Assembly (NCBI GenBank): GCA_018335935.1
Contig: JAGXRG010000070.1
Location: forward strand, 1 to 64,000
Length of the DNA: 64,000 bases
Direction of reading: 5' to 3'
Source: Chitinophagaceae bacterium
GTDB lineage: Bacteria > Bacteroidota > Bacteroidia > Chitinophagales > Chitinophagaceae
Shown: positions 18,426-27,707 of the stretch, piece by piece
How the letters are laid out: the number at the start of each line of letters is the position of its first letter
Position numbering within the stretch: the stretch's first letter is position 1
The notes under the pieces: generated by a model
What the model saw: only the letters and a program-made list of their open reading frames with translations
Told to the model about the DNA's origin: nothing
Database searches by the model: none
Position numbers and translations under genes: made by a program

Positions 18426-19511
18426 TTAATTTGATGATAATTGTACAATTTGATAGGGTTGTTCAATATTTTTTAAATGATGTTCTAACCTTTCTAAATG
18501 CGTATCTGTGATGAAAATTTGAGAAGCTTTATTTTGTGTAACCATGTGTAATAAGTTTTGCATTCTATGTTCATCTAGTTTTTCAAAAACATCATCTAAC
18601 AATAAAATAGGATAAAAGCCTTTGTGCTCTTGAATGGTTTGCCACTCAGATAATTTTAATGCAAACAATAAACTTTTTCTTTGACCCTGGGATGCTATTG
18701 TTTTAAATTTTACATTGTTTAGCAAAAACTCAATATCATCTTTATGTGTTCCAACAGTTGTTCTTTGAAGTTGAAAGTCGTTGCTCTGATTGGCTTTGAG
18801 TAAATCTTTAAATGGTTGTTGTTGTAATTGAGAACTGTATTGTGCTTGGATAGACTCTTCAGATTCTGCTATGAGCAAATAATTTGCAATAACTTTTGGA
18901 AGAAATGATGTAAGAAATTGTTGTCTGATTTTAAAAATGTAGTCGCCACTTTTTATGAATTGATCAGTTATTATTGAAAATAAAGCATCATCATACTGAT
19001 GTGGATATTTTTTTAAAATACTATTTCGTTGTAATAGCAACTGATTATATTTAATAATAGCATTGAGGTAATCTTTATTAATCTGTGATATAATAACATC
19101 AATAAATTTTCTTCTCAATTCTGCTGCTCCAGATATTAATTCTACATCATCTGGAGCTATCATTACACAAGGCAATTTGCCAATGTGTTCAGAGAATTTT
19201 GTGTATTCTTCTTTATTAAATGAAAATTCTTTTTTATTATTTTCTCTTACAATGCAAGTGGTGTTTAGATTTTTTTGGTTTAGTAAATAATCACCACTAA
19301 TTCTGAAACCTTGTAAATTATGCTGTACGTTACTGGCATCTGTTCTTGAAAAATAACTTTTCGAAAAAGATAAATAGTAGATTGCATCTATTAAGTTGGT
19401 TTTACCAACTCCATTTGCACCACAAATTCCAACAATGTTTCTATCAAACTGAAAATTATGTTGTTGATAATTACGAAAATGAGTTAACTGTAATTGTTGC
19501 AACTGTAACAT
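18426..19511 (-). CDS. recF: DNA replication/repair protein RecF
   Basis: A 361-residue SMC-like ATPase of the RecFOR pathway that loads RecA at single-stranded gaps next to double-stranded DNA. Walker A (GANGVGKT) is at residues 31-38. The ABC-type signature is SQGQRKSLLFALKLSEW, and Walker B is PILLLDDVFEKLDEHR near the C-terminus, with a central arm domain between. The length is normal. It is not next to dnaA, dnaN or gyrB, as is common in Bacteroidota. It lies 48 bases upstream of the gmhA ATG on the same strand, but gmhA has its own promoter in that gap. Confidence 0.93.
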   Translation of the reverse strand: MLQLQQLQLTHFRNYQQHNFQFDRNIVGICGANGVGKTNLIDAIYYLSFSKSYFSRTDASNVQHNLQGFRISGDYLLNQKNLNTTCIVRENNKKEFSFNKEEYTKFSEHIGKLPCVMIAPDDVELISGAAELRRKFIDVIISQINKDYLNAIIKYNQLLLQRNSILKKYPHQYDDALFSIITDQFIKSGDYIFKIRQQFLTSFLPKVIANYLLIAESEESIQAQYSSQLQQQPFKDLLKANQSNDFQLQRTTVGTHKDDIEFLLNNVKFKTIASQGQRKSLLFALKLSEWQTIQEHKGFYPILLLDDVFEKLDEHRMQNLLHMVTQNKASQIFITDTHLERLEHHLKNIEQPYQIVQLSSN

Positions 19512-19556
19512 TCATGCAAAATAATTATCAAAATTTTTAAAAGCGGTGTTTATTTT

Positions 19557-22500
19557 TTATTCTATGGTCTTAAATTCTTTAAATAATTGTGCAGGTCTTG
19601 ATTCTACAAGCTTTCTATAATCTGACCATGTTGTTATAAAAAACTGATTAATTTTTTGCACTGCATTTTTAATCATTGATTCTGCTTTATTCATTAAAAT
19701 GTCTTCTTGTTCACCCGGTATTACATTTTTACCCATGATATATTGTTGAGCAGTTCTATAAGCAGACATGATGGTTTGTTGAGGTACTTGACCATAGCCT
19801 TGTTTATCCTGAGTTTTACCACGTACTAGTTCTTTTATTTTTTTAATTTCGGCTTCAACTTTTTTGGTTTGTTTGTTAATACTGTCAACCTCTTTTCCAG
19901 ACTCACCCTTAAGTTGTGCATTTATTTTAACAATGGTTTCTTCAGCTTCAGTTAATTTATCTAAGGCTTCATTAATTTTATTGGCATATTTCTGTAACTG
20001 GGTTAATGCATTTTTTTGAGCTATTTTAATTGCATTTCTGTTTTCAAATCTTGGATCATCATTTACTACTACCATTGTACTATCCTTTTCATCGCCTAAT
20101 TGCATAACTACTTTATAGGTACCCGCTAAAACTTTTAATCCACCTGGTTCATTGGCATTTTCTTTTGGTTTTGGAGAGCCAATTTGTCGAACACCTTTCT
20201 CTTCCATGCCCCAGAAGTTTCTATTAAAACCTGTATCAGATTTCCACTTTAAATTTCTGATGATGTCGTTTTGTTGGTTATAAATTGTTACCCAAACAGT
20301 ATCGTTTTTGGCTTCTTTTTTAGCTTCATCATCTTTTTTATCGGTTGATGTTTTTTTATTTTTTTTAGGAAAATCTTTTATGAAGTAAGAGATTGGCAAG
20401 CCACTGTTTCTATTAGATGCATCCCATATACCCCATGTGCTCCATTGATATCCAGGCGTATTTTTATATGATGCTAAAACTCCTTGTGGGGCATCAAATG
20501 TTGTTAGGTTTTTTGTGGCAATTCCTTTGTTTGATGCTAGTTTTCTAAGTGGTCTTATATCATCTAAAACCCATAGACTTCTTCCAAATGTAGCTATACA
20601 TAAATCAGCTTCTCTTTCTTGAATAGCTAAATCATATGTAGATACTGAAGGGTAACCATTTTTAAATTGTTGAAATGAAATTGCATTGTCTAAGCTAATC
20701 CAAAGCCCTTGCTCAGTACCAGCAAAAATCAAGTTAGGTTCAACTGGATCTTGTATAACGGATAAAGCATATCCTTTAATTTTCTTTTCGTCTAATATTT
20801 GAGACCAAGTTTTACCAAAATCTTTTGTTCTAAAAATAAAAGGCTTAAAATTACCTCTTCTATAATCATTAACAACTACAAAAGCTTCACCTGCATTGTG
20901 TTTGCTAGCTCTAATTTGATGTACCCATGCACCCTTTGGAAATCCGGAAATAATATTGCTGAAATTAGTCCAATTCTTTCCACCATCTGTTGTTAATTGT
21001 ACATTACCATCATCTGTACCTACCCAAATTACATCTTTTTGAAGAGGAGAGGGTTCAATGCAAATTATGGTACAAAAGTTTTCTGCACCTGTTATATCTA
21101 TACTTAATCCACCATTTTTACTTTGATCTATTTTTGCAGAATCATTGGTTGTTAAATCGGGCGAAATGGTTTGCCAGCTAACACCTTTATTAGTGCTTTT
21201 GTTTACAAACTGATTTCCAAAATAAATTGTCTTTTTATCGAAAGGGTCTTGAGCTATAGCTGCATTCCAATTGAAACGTAATCTGGTTTTATCAGTTAAA
21301 TCTGGTGGTTTTATGCTCCAGGTTTCGCCTGTTTGATAATTGGTTCGTAAAACATTTCCACCTTGACTCATTGAATAGACCCAATTTTTTTCTTCAGGAT
21401 CTGGCATTACATCAAAACCATCTCCACCAGATAAACTTTCCCAATAATAATTTTTAATTCCACCATCAATCCAAGTATAGGCTGGTCCTAACCAACTTCC
21501 ATTATCTTGCATACCACCCATTACATTATAAGGCATTTCGTTATCAACATTAATGTGATAAAACTGACCAACAGGTAACTTTTCATCAAACATCCAGTTT
21601 TTACCTCTATCTCTTGTAATGCCTATACCACCATCGTTTCCATCAATAATAAAATCAGGATTTTCAGGATGAATCCAAAAAGCATGATGATCTGGATGAA
21701 TACCTCTATATGGAATAACTGTAGTAAATGTTTTACCACCATCCTCACTCATGGTAACCATTTGATGAATCATCCATAAGCGATTTTCATTTTTTGGATC
21801 AGCTATAATATCTTGAAAATAAAAAGGTCGATTGGTAACTACTTCTTTATCACTATTCACTAATTCCCAATTATATCCTCCATCGTCACTTCTATACAAT
21901 CCATTCTTTTTTGCTTCAATTAATGCATACACTCTGTTTGGATTAGCCTTACAAATCGTTACTCCAATTCTTCCATAATCCCCCTCAGGCAAACCATGTT
22001 CTTTTCCTAGTTTAATAAAATTTTTACCACCATCAATGGTCATATAAAAACCACTTCCTTTTCCACCACTTTGCAAACTGTAAGGTGTTCTGTAATGATG
22101 CCACATGGCAACAAATAATTTATTAGGGTTGGTAGGATCCATCACCATATCTCCAACTCCACTTGTATCATTAGTTTTTAAAATATGATTCCAGGTTTCT
22201 CCGCCATCTGTTGTTTTAAATAAACCCTTTTCAGCATATTGAGCATATGGATTACCAATGGCTCCAACATAAACTGTATTTGGATTCGAAGGATCAATTG
22301 CAATTCGATGAATATTTCTTGTTTTTTCTAAACCCATACACTTAAAAGTTCTACCACCATCCATGGTTTTAAAAATTCCTTCACCAATATTGATTGAATT
22401 TCTTGGATTACCCTCACCCGTTCCAACCCAAACTATTTGTGAATTATTTTGTTGAATAGCAATACTGCCAATATTTTGAATGGGTTGTTCATCAAAAACG

Positions 22501-22763
22501 GGTTTCCAACTCACCCCACTGTTTTCTGTCTTCCAAACTCCGCCACTTGCTGCACCAAGCCATATAATATTAGGATTGGCAACAACTGCATCAATAGCCG
22601 TTATTCTACCACTCATAGCTGCTGGACCAATATTTCTTGGTTTTAAGTTTTTAAAATTTGTATTTATATCAACTTGTTGAGCAAATGAAGAATGCACTAA
22701 TAAGATATAAATTATTGTAAAACATTTGAATATGCTAAGTTTAGCAGCAATTGATTTTGACAT
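19557..22763 (-). CDS. VPS10/sortilin-like BNR beta-propeller protein
   Basis: A 1068-residue exported protein. A signal peptide (IFKCFTIIYILLVHSSFA) is followed by about ten Asp-box/BNR motifs of the S-x-D-x-G-x-T-W type, for example KTTDGGETWNH, MTIDGGKNFI, LTTDGGKNWTN and RTKDFGKTWSQ. These build one or two beta propellers related to VPS10/sortilin and BNR glycoside-hydrolase-like proteins. A C-terminal beta domain and a predicted coiled coil (roughly residues 940-1010, KLTEAEETIVKINAQLKG) come after. There is no T9SS sorting domain. Proteins of this architecture are common in Bacteroidota and often labelled glycosyl hydrolase, but no catalytic residues are evident, so binding is as likely as catalysis. 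Confidence 0.85.
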   Translation of the reverse strand: MSKSIAAKLSIFKCFTIIYILLVHSSFAQQVDINTNFKNLKPRNIGPAAMSGRITAIDAVVANPNIIWLGAASGGVWKTENSGVSWKPVFDEQPIQNIGSIAIQQNNSQIVWVGTGEGNPRNSINIGEGIFKTMDGGRTFKCMGLEKTRNIHRIAIDPSNPNTVYVGAIGNPYAQYAEKGLFKTTDGGETWNHILKTNDTSGVGDMVMDPTNPNKLFVAMWHHYRTPYSLQSGGKGSGFYMTIDGGKNFIKLGKEHGLPEGDYGRIGVTICKANPNRVYALIEAKKNGLYRSDDGGYNWELVNSDKEVVTNRPFYFQDIIADPKNENRLWMIHQMVTMSEDGGKTFTTVIPYRGIHPDHHAFWIHPENPDFIIDGNDGGIGITRDRGKNWMFDEKLPVGQFYHINVDNEMPYNVMGGMQDNGSWLGPAYTWIDGGIKNYYWESLSGGDGFDVMPDPEEKNWVYSMSQGGNVLRTNYQTGETWSIKPPDLTDKTRLRFNWNAAIAQDPFDKKTIYFGNQFVNKSTNKGVSWQTISPDLTTNDSAKIDQSKNGGLSIDITGAENFCTIICIEPSPLQKDVIWVGTDDGNVQLTTDGGKNWTNFSNIISGFPKGAWVHQIRASKHNAGEAFVVVNDYRRGNFKPFIFRTKDFGKTWSQILDEKKIKGYALSVIQDPVEPNLIFAGTEQGLWISLDNAISFQQFKNGYPSVSTYDLAIQEREADLCIATFGRSLWVLDDIRPLRKLASNKGIATKNLTTFDAPQGVLASYKNTPGYQWSTWGIWDASNRNSGLPISYFIKDFPKKNKKTSTDKKDDEAKKEAKNDTVWVTIYNQQNDIIRNLKWKSDTGFNRNFWGMEEKGVRQIGSPKPKENANEPGGLKVLAGTYKVVMQLGDEKDSTMVVVNDDPRFENRNAIKIAQKNALTQLQKYANKINEALDKLTEAEETIVKINAQLKGESGKEVDSINKQTKKVEAEIKKIKELVRGKTQDKQGYGQVPQQTIMSAYRTAQQYIMGKNVIPGEQEDILMNKAESMIKNAVQKINQFFITTWSDYRKLVESRPAQLFKEFKTIE

Positions 22764-22835
22764 TTAATTAATTTTTAAAACGTAAATTAAAGGTATTTTT
22801 ATGTTGATAAATTATATATTACATAAGAATTTTCA

Positions 22836-22867
22836 TTTGATTTAATAAAAAAATGCTCTTACATTTG
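22836..22867 (+). promoter_or_regulatory. rpmI-rplT promoter: TTTG, 20-bp spacer, TACATTTG
   Basis: A complete Bacteroidota promoter: -33 TTTG at 22836-22839 and -7 TACATTTG at 22860-22867, separated by 20 bases. The predicted transcription start is near 22871, which gives a leader of about 93 bases before rpmI, the longest leader in the window. Confidence 0.7.
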
Positions 22868-22870
22868 CAG

Positions 22871-22963
22871 CCCGTTTGATAAAAACGACATTTCCCACAA
22901 GGCTCAACAAGAGTTCCATCAGTTTGGAAACGCCAGTAGGGAGTAATCTTTTAAGATTATATA
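22871..22963 (+). promoter_or_regulatory. Structured 5' leader of the L35-L20 operon
   Basis: The leader can fold into a closed multi-branch structure. An outer helix pairs TCCCAC (22893-22898) with GTAGGGA (22936-22942). Inside it are hairpins CTC/GAG (22903-22913) and TTCCA/TGGAA (22914-22918 with 22925-22929, 6-base loop). A further AATCTT/AAGATT hairpin overlaps the region just before the ATG. Ribosomal protein L20 is known to repress its own operon by binding such leaders in other bacteria. That this one does so is an inference from position and folding only. Confidence 0.5.
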
Positions 22964-23161
22964 ATGCCAAAAGTAAAAACAAACTCTAGTGCCAAAAAAA
23001 GGTTTAAAGTAACCGGTTCTGGAGAAATTACATTCCAAAAGGCTTTTAAACGCCACATTTTAACCAAAAAATCTACAAAACGTAAACGTGCAATGCGTGT
23101 AAAAGGTGTTGTACACAGTGCTAACAAAGATTTTGTTATGCGTTTATTAGGTTTAAAGTAA
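22964..23161 (+). CDS. rpmI: 50S ribosomal protein L35
   Basis: A 65-residue, highly basic ribosomal protein of the large subunit. The sequence fits L35 throughout: [18 protein letters not shown] at the start, [14 protein letters not shown] in the middle and MRLLGLK at the end. It is followed by rplT after 74 bases in the same direction. In many bacteria infC precedes this pair, but here the upstream gene is a divergent BNR protein and rpmI has its own promoter and leader. Confidence 0.97.
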   Translation: MPKVKTNSSAKKRFKVTGSGEITFQKAFKRHILTKKSTKRKRAMRVKGVVHSANKDFVMRLLGLK

Positions 23162-23235
23162 ACAAAACCGAAAGGTTATTATCAAACTTTCCACCTAGCT
23201 TTTTGTAGAGCAGTTGGAATAAAAAAAAATTAAAT

Positions 23236-23580
23236 ATGCCACGTTCAAAAAATGCAGTTGCCAGTAGAGCAAGACGCAAAAGAATATTAAAACAAGCTAA
23301 GGGCTTTTATGGTAAACGTAAAAACGTTTATACAGTTGCTAAAAACATTGTAGAGAAAGGTATGACTTACAGTTATGTAGGTCGTAAATTAAAGAAAAGA
23401 GAATACCGTGCATTATGGATTGCTCGTATTAATGCTGCTGTAAGAGAAGAAGGAATGACTTATAGCCAATTCATCAATAAACTTTCTGTGAAAGGTATTG
23501 ATTTGAATAGAAAAGTATTAGCTGATTTAGCAATGAACAACCCAGAAAGCTTTAAAGCTTTGATTGATCAAGTAAAATAA
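23236..23580 (+). CDS. rplT: 50S ribosomal protein L20
   Basis: A 114-residue basic protein of the large subunit that binds 23S rRNA early in assembly and can repress its own operon. The family blocks are intact: [53 protein letters not shown] and [10 protein letters not shown]. It is the second gene after rpmI. The 74-base gap contains a small CCGAAAGG hairpin. A strong terminator follows 20 bases after the stop, so the operon is just rpmI-rplT. Confidence 0.97.
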   Translation: MPRSKNAVASRARRKRILKQAKGFYGKRKNVYTVAKNIVEKGMTYSYVGRKLKKREYRALWIARINAAVREEGMTYSQFINKLSVKGIDLNRKVLADLAMNNPESFKALIDQVK

Positions 23581-23600
23581 TTTGGTTTAAAAATTTACAA

Positions 23601-23632
23601 ATACCGTTTCAACAATGAAACGGTATTTTTTT
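23601..23632 (+). terminator. Rho-independent terminator after rplT
   Basis: A perfect 10-bp stem ATACCGTTTC/GAAACGGTAT with loop AACAAT, followed by a run of seven T. It ends the rpmI-rplT transcript. Confidence 0.9.
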
Positions 23633-23669
23633 GTATCATACTGTTGCAGTTAGTATAACTTGAGTAAGT

Positions 23670-23677
23670 TACATTTG
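23670..23677 (+). promoter_or_regulatory. Promoter -7 box of waaA (TACATTTG)
   Basis: An exact TAnnTTTG box ending only 4 bases before the waaA ATG at 23682, so transcription is predicted to start at or within 1-2 bases of the start codon. Confidence 0.6.
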
Positions 23678-23681
23678 CTTT

Positions 23682-24929
23682 ATGCTTTTTTTCTATAATC
23701 TTTTTATTAAGTTTTATGCATTTGCAGCTTTCTTGCTTAGTTTTTTTAATGCCAAAGCTAAGTTATGGGTTGAAGGAAGAAAGCAGATTATACAAAAACT
23801 GCAGGTAGCTTTTACCAATAATACCCATCCTGTCATTTGGTTTCACTGTGCTAGTTTAGGAGAGTTTGAACAAGGCAGACCTTTAATTGAAAAGCTGAAA
23901 ATTCAATATCCTAAGCATAAAATACTAATTACTTTTTTTTCGCCATCAGGCTATGAGATTCAGAAAGAATATCAAGGAGCAGATTGGATTTTCTATCTGC
24001 CTTTAGATACAGTAAACAATGTGAAACAATTTTATGAGATAGTTCAACCAGAGTTGATATTTTTTATCAAATACGAATTTTGGTATCATTATATTATTGA
24101 AGCTAAAAGACGAAACATTCCATTAATTTTAGTTTCTGGAATTTTTAGAATGAATCAACCATTTTTTAAATGGTATGGAAGTTTGCATAGAGAAATGTTG
24201 AGTTGTTTTAAACATTTTTTTATTCAAGGTCAATTATCTTACAATTGCTTAAGTATTATATATAGTAAAAATAATATTACAATTTGTGGAGATACAAGAT
24301 TTGATAGAGTTTTAGAGATAGCTCAAACAACATATCACAATGCATTGATTGAAAATTTTATTGGCAATGATGACGTAATTGTTGCAGGAAGCACTTGGAG
24401 AGACGATGATTTAATACTAGATCATTTTGCTAATACACGTGCCGAAATAAAATTTATTATAGCACCACATGAAATACATGAAGAGCGAATTGAAGAGTGT
24501 TTAAGATATTACAAAAATGCAGTATTATATTCTCAGCTTGAACATAATACAAAAAAGTCAAATATTCTAATCATTGATAATGTAGGCATGTTGAACAACT
24601 TGTATAGATATGCTACTGTAACCCTTGTTGGTGGTGGTTTTGGAGGAGATGGTGTGCATAATGTTTTAGAGCCGGCAGTATTTAATAAACCAGTTGTTAT
24701 TGGTCCAGTTTATGATAAATTTAGAGAGGCCGTTGAACTTGTTGAACAAGGCGGAGTTTTAGTTGTAGAAAATGCTTTAGAATTGGAACAACTTATCGGT
24801 GAACTTTTATTGAAGAAAGATTATGCAGCTGCAGTAGGAGCTATTGCAGGTAATTATGTTAGAAAAAATGCCGGAGCAACCGATACTATAATAGATTATG
24901 TTGAAGCAAATCGTCTTCTTACTAATTGA
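23682..24929 (+). CDS. waaA: 3-deoxy-D-manno-octulosonic acid (Kdo) transferase
   Basis: A 415-residue GT30 glycosyltransferase that attaches Kdo from CMP-Kdo to lipid A precursors at the inner membrane. The N-terminus has a membrane-anchoring segment (FYAFAAFLLSFF). The Rossmann domains carry WFHCASLGEFEQGRPLIE with the family's catalytic glutamate region, then ITFFSPSGYE, FIKYEFWYH, and the CMP-binding region GGGFGGDGVHNVLEPA near residue 325. Full length. It shows the cell makes Kdo-containing lipopolysaccharide. Its last 34 bases overlap the convergent gene ending at 24896. Confidence 0.93.
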   Translation: MLFFYNLFIKFYAFAAFLLSFFNAKAKLWVEGRKQIIQKLQVAFTNNTHPVIWFHCASLGEFEQGRPLIEKLKIQYPKHKILITFFSPSGYEIQKEYQGADWIFYLPLDTVNNVKQFYEIVQPELIFFIKYEFWYHYIIEAKRRNIPLILVSGIFRMNQPFFKWYGSLHREMLSCFKHFFIQGQLSYNCLSIIYSKNNITICGDTRFDRVLEIAQTTYHNALIENFIGNDDVIVAGSTWRDDDLILDHFANTRAEIKFIIAPHEIHEERIEECLRYYKNAVLYSQLEHNTKKSNILIIDNVGMLNNLYRYATVTLVGGGFGGDGVHNVLEPAVFNKPVVIGPVYDKFREAVELVEQGGVLVVENALELEQLIGELLLKKDYAAAVGAIAGNYVRKNAGATDTIIDYVEANRLLTN

Positions 24930-25564
24930 ATAAAATGCTGAACAATATCGCTTTGATTGTTCCACGAATAGGTAATCATTAATTCTCTCTTAATCCATTG
25001 TTCAGCTTCTGGATAAACACTAAAGTTATTGATGGTTCTAATGCTAGATTCATAAGCAACTTCATCACTTTTGAAAAGTTCATTAATAAAAACATATTTA
25101 TCATTTATACCAATAGCTTTTCTAAGGTCTTTAATTGGGGTATCAACAAGCTTGGTAACTACTTCAACTTTATTTTCTTTTAATAGGTCATTAAAGCTTT
25201 TGGTATTGTCATTTACAAGGTCGTTTATTTCAATGCTTTTAGCCACTTTATTTTCTGCTTTTAAAGGACTAACATCTTCTAAAAATAATTCTTCTTCCTC
25301 TTCTTCCGCTTCTAAAACCAATTCAAAAGTTTCTTTTTTTACCAGTTTAGATTGACTAGGTGTTTCAACTATTGTTTTAAAATCTGTTGTTGGAGCTTCT
25401 TTTATTGGAGGAATTACAACAGAAACTTTTCCTACCTCTATAATTTCAGAAGGTGTTTGTAATTCTGCTACCAAAAGTTCTGCTGTAGCCAATAAAATTT
25501 TATAATCTGAAGATTTATTTACTTGTTCTTGCAATTTGTTAATAAGTGTATGAACTCTTTCCAT
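24896..25564 (-). CDS. Hypothetical cytosolic protein with acidic linker, 222 aa
   Basis: No named family recognised. The protein has three parts. First is a short helical N-terminus (ERVHTLINKLQEQVNK). Second is a disordered middle of about residues 50-130, rich in proline, threonine and glutamate with an EAEEEEEELF run. Third is a folded-looking C-terminal domain of about 85 residues (IKDLRKAIGINDKYVFINEL, then EAEQWIKREL). The C-terminal block is typical of proteins conserved in Bacteroidota without known function. There is no signal peptide or membrane segment. The gene is alone, with its 3' end overlapping waaA by 34 bases. Confidence 0.75.
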   Translation of the reverse strand: MERVHTLINKLQEQVNKSSDYKILLATAELLVAELQTPSEIIEVGKVSVVIPPIKEAPTTDFKTIVETPSQSKLVKKETFELVLEAEEEEEELFLEDVSPLKAENKVAKSIEINDLVNDNTKSFNDLLKENKVEVVTKLVDTPIKDLRKAIGINDKYVFINELFKSDEVAYESSIRTINNFSVYPEAEQWIKRELMITYSWNNQSDIVQHFIQLVRRRFAST

Positions 25565-25746
25565 TTTTAAATATATTTTTGAAGCCTTTAAATGATTAAA
25601 TGTAAAAGCATTAAATAGAAAATATTGTTAAGATGAATTGTTTTAACAATCCGTTATAATCAATATTTAAACGAATAATTAATCAATTTATTCTTTAAGG
25701 TTTTGAATTTAATCTAGATTTTAAAAAACTTAAACTAACTTTTTAT

Positions 25747-26316
25747 ATGTTTATTGAACCTAATATTAGTGGAGAAAAGCGAGGATGGATTGAAGTAATT
25801 TGTGGCAGTATGTTTAGTGGTAAAACAGAAGAGCTAATTAGAAGATTAAAAAGAGCTAAAATTGCTAATCTGAAAGTTGAAATTTTTAAACCATCTATTG
25901 ATACAAGATATGATGAAGTGAATGTTGTGAGTCATGATGCAAATTTTATTGTTAGTACACCTGTGGGAAATTCTCAAAATATTTTGCTAATGGCCAACAA
26001 TGTTGATGTAGTTGGAATTGATGAAGCTCAGTTTTTTGATAATGAAATTGCAAATGTTTGTGAAAAGCTTGCTACGCAAGGCATTCGTGTGATTGTTGCA
26101 GGCTTAGATATGGATTATTTGGGAAATCCATTTGGACAAATGCCAAACTTGTTGGCTAAAGCTGATTACATTACTAAGCTTCATGCAATATGTGTGAAGT
26201 GTGGCAATATTGCCAATATTAGTTATAGAAAAACTGCCCAAGAAGGTCAAGTAGTCTTAGGTGAAAAAGATATTTATGAACCTCGTTGCAGACATTGTGC
26301 TCAAACAAAAGCTTAG
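25747..26316 (+). CDS. tdk: Thymidine kinase, type II
   Basis: A 189-residue TK1-like kinase that phosphorylates thymidine for salvage. The P-loop GSMFSGKT is at residues 20-27, Walker B/DEAQFF is near residue 98, and the structural zinc site is formed by Cys149-x2-Cys152 and Cys181-x2-Cys184. It is complete. The SGNH hydrolase gene follows after 17 bases, so the two are probably co-transcribed. A separate deoxynucleoside kinase is encoded at 45790, so the organism has both salvage routes. Confidence 0.95.
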   Translation: MFIEPNISGEKRGWIEVICGSMFSGKTEELIRRLKRAKIANLKVEIFKPSIDTRYDEVNVVSHDANFIVSTPVGNSQNILLMANNVDVVGIDEAQFFDNEIANVCEKLATQGIRVIVAGLDMDYLGNPFGQMPNLLAKADYITKLHAICVKCGNIANISYRKTAQEGQVVLGEKDIYEPRCRHCAQTKA

Positions 26317-26333
26317 TGATGTAAATTTCTATT

Positions 26334-26933
26334 ATGACAAAATCTTTATTGTGTTTAGGCGATTCATATACAATTGGAGAAAATGTTCCTTTACATGAAA
26401 GTTTTCCCTATCAGACTATTCAGTTACTCAGACAATTAAATATGTCTTTTCATGCACCTGAAATAGTGGCAAAAACTGGGTGGACAAGTTTTGAGCTGAT
26501 GGCACATCTTAATCAGATTATTTTAGAACAGCATTACGACTTTGCCACATTATTAGTGGGTGTTAATAATCAATATAGAGGGTTAAGCATTGAGGATTTT
26601 GCTAAAGATTTTGAATTATTACTTAAAAAGGCCATTGATGTTGTAGGAAAAAATACAAAAAAAGTAATTGTACTTTCTATACCAGATTGGGGTGTAACAC
26701 CTTTTGCTAAAGAGAGAAATGAGCAACAAATATTTAACGAAATAAATGCTTATAATGGTGTTTGTGAGTTATTGGCTCAAAAATATCAAACCCATTTTAT
26801 AAACATTACTGATAGCACTCGAAAGGCTAAGCAAGATGAAAGTTTACTTGCAGCAGATGGGTTGCATTATTCAGCAAAAGAACATTTGGTTTGGGCAAAA
26901 CTTGTTGCTGATATTATATCAAAAAATTCTTAG
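26334..26933 (+). CDS. SGNH/GDSL hydrolase family protein
   Basis: A 199-residue SGNH hydrolase without signal peptide. The block I serine is in LCLGDSYTIGE near residue 10, block III is GVNNQYRG, and the catalytic Asp-His pair is in ADGLHYSAKEH near residues 180-188. The family covers esterases, lipases and acyltransferases, and the substrate cannot be inferred. It sits 17 bases after tdk. Its last 4 bases overlap the convergent DUF4290 gene. Confidence 0.88.
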   Translation: MTKSLLCLGDSYTIGENVPLHESFPYQTIQLLRQLNMSFHAPEIVAKTGWTSFELMAHLNQIILEQHYDFATLLVGVNNQYRGLSIEDFAKDFELLLKKAIDVVGKNTKKVIVLSIPDWGVTPFAKERNEQQIFNEINAYNGVCELLAQKYQTHFINITDSTRKAKQDESLLAADGLHYSAKEHLVWAKLVADIISKNS

Positions 26934-27628
26934 TACCTCTTTTTAAAATTTCTATTATTTCTAGGTCCAGCATTACTGTTTCTATCGTTATTTCTTCCTC
27001 CACGATTATCATTGCTTCTACCTCCAAAATTTTGTTGTCTACCTCCTCGAGTGTTATTCCTTCTACCATAATCACTTCTTTCAGGGGTAGGGTTGTGTTT
27101 AATAAAAGGTGTAGCACTGAACTCTAACTCACCTCCAGTAATACTATCTAATTCACTTCTAATAGCATCGTCATGAACAAGTTCTTTATGCCAATTACTG
27201 TAACTTAATTTCATGTAGTAAGCTATAGCATTAGCAAAGCCAGCTTTCTTTTCAGGATCAGATTCCTTCATGGCTTTATCTATAACTAGCTCTAAATTTT
27301 TACCTAGGTGAGAGTATTTAGGTTTACGTTTAGGGTAACCCATGGGTTGGGTTTTTGCTTTATAGGTTTCTTTTTCTGGAATAGGATAGGGGCTGTCAAC
27401 ATCTAATTTAAAATCACTAATAAAAAATAAATGATCCCAAAGCATATGTCTAAAATCCTCAACATTTTTTAAATGAGGATTTAATAAACCCATAAATTCA
27501 ATTATTATTTTAGCTTGTTGATTTCTTTTCTCTCGATCCTCAATGGTTAAAGTATACTCGACCATTCTTTGAATATGGCGACCATATTCTCTCATGCTTA
27601 AATAATTTCTTGCTGTATTGTAATCCAT
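26930..27628 (-). CDS. DUF4290 protein with RGG-rich tail
   Basis: A 232-residue protein. Residues 1-170 match the Bacteroidota family DUF4290 (MDYNTARNYLSMREYGRHIQ, IIEFMGLLNPHLKNVEDFRH, LWDHLFFISDF). The last 50 residues are low-complexity Arg/Gly/Asn repeats (RGGRQQNFGGRSNDNRGG), which resemble RGG RNA-binding tails. The function of DUF4290 is unknown; the tail suggests nucleic-acid contact or condensate behaviour, which is inference. The promoter box lies in a perfect inverted repeat 21 bases upstream of the ATG. Confidence 0.85.
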   Translation of the reverse strand: MDYNTARNYLSMREYGRHIQRMVEYTLTIEDREKRNQQAKIIIEFMGLLNPHLKNVEDFRHMLWDHLFFISDFKLDVDSPYPIPEKETYKAKTQPMGYPKRKPKYSHLGKNLELVIDKAMKESDPEKKAGFANAIAYYMKLSYSNWHKELVHDDAIRSELDSITGGELEFSATPFIKHNPTPERSDYGRRNNTRGGRQQNFGGRSNDNRGGRNNDRNSNAGPRNNRNFKKRY

Positions 27629-27641
27629 GTAATTAAACTAA

Positions 27642-27681
27642 ATAAGCAACAAATATAATGCTATTTATATTTGTTGCTTAT
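27642..27681. promoter_or_regulatory. Perfect 16-bp inverted repeat holding -7 boxes on both strands
   Basis: ATAAGCAACAAATATA (27642-27657) is repeated as its exact complement at 27666-27681 around an 8-base centre. The left arm contains the minus-strand -7 box TATATTTG (27650-27657) for the DUF4290 gene; the right arm carries the same box on the plus strand. The repeat lies 27 bases past the glnN stop and could also act as its terminator, although no strong T run follows. Confidence 0.7.
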
Positions 27682-27707
27682 GTTGGGGAAAAGCTAGAGT
27701 AGATTTA

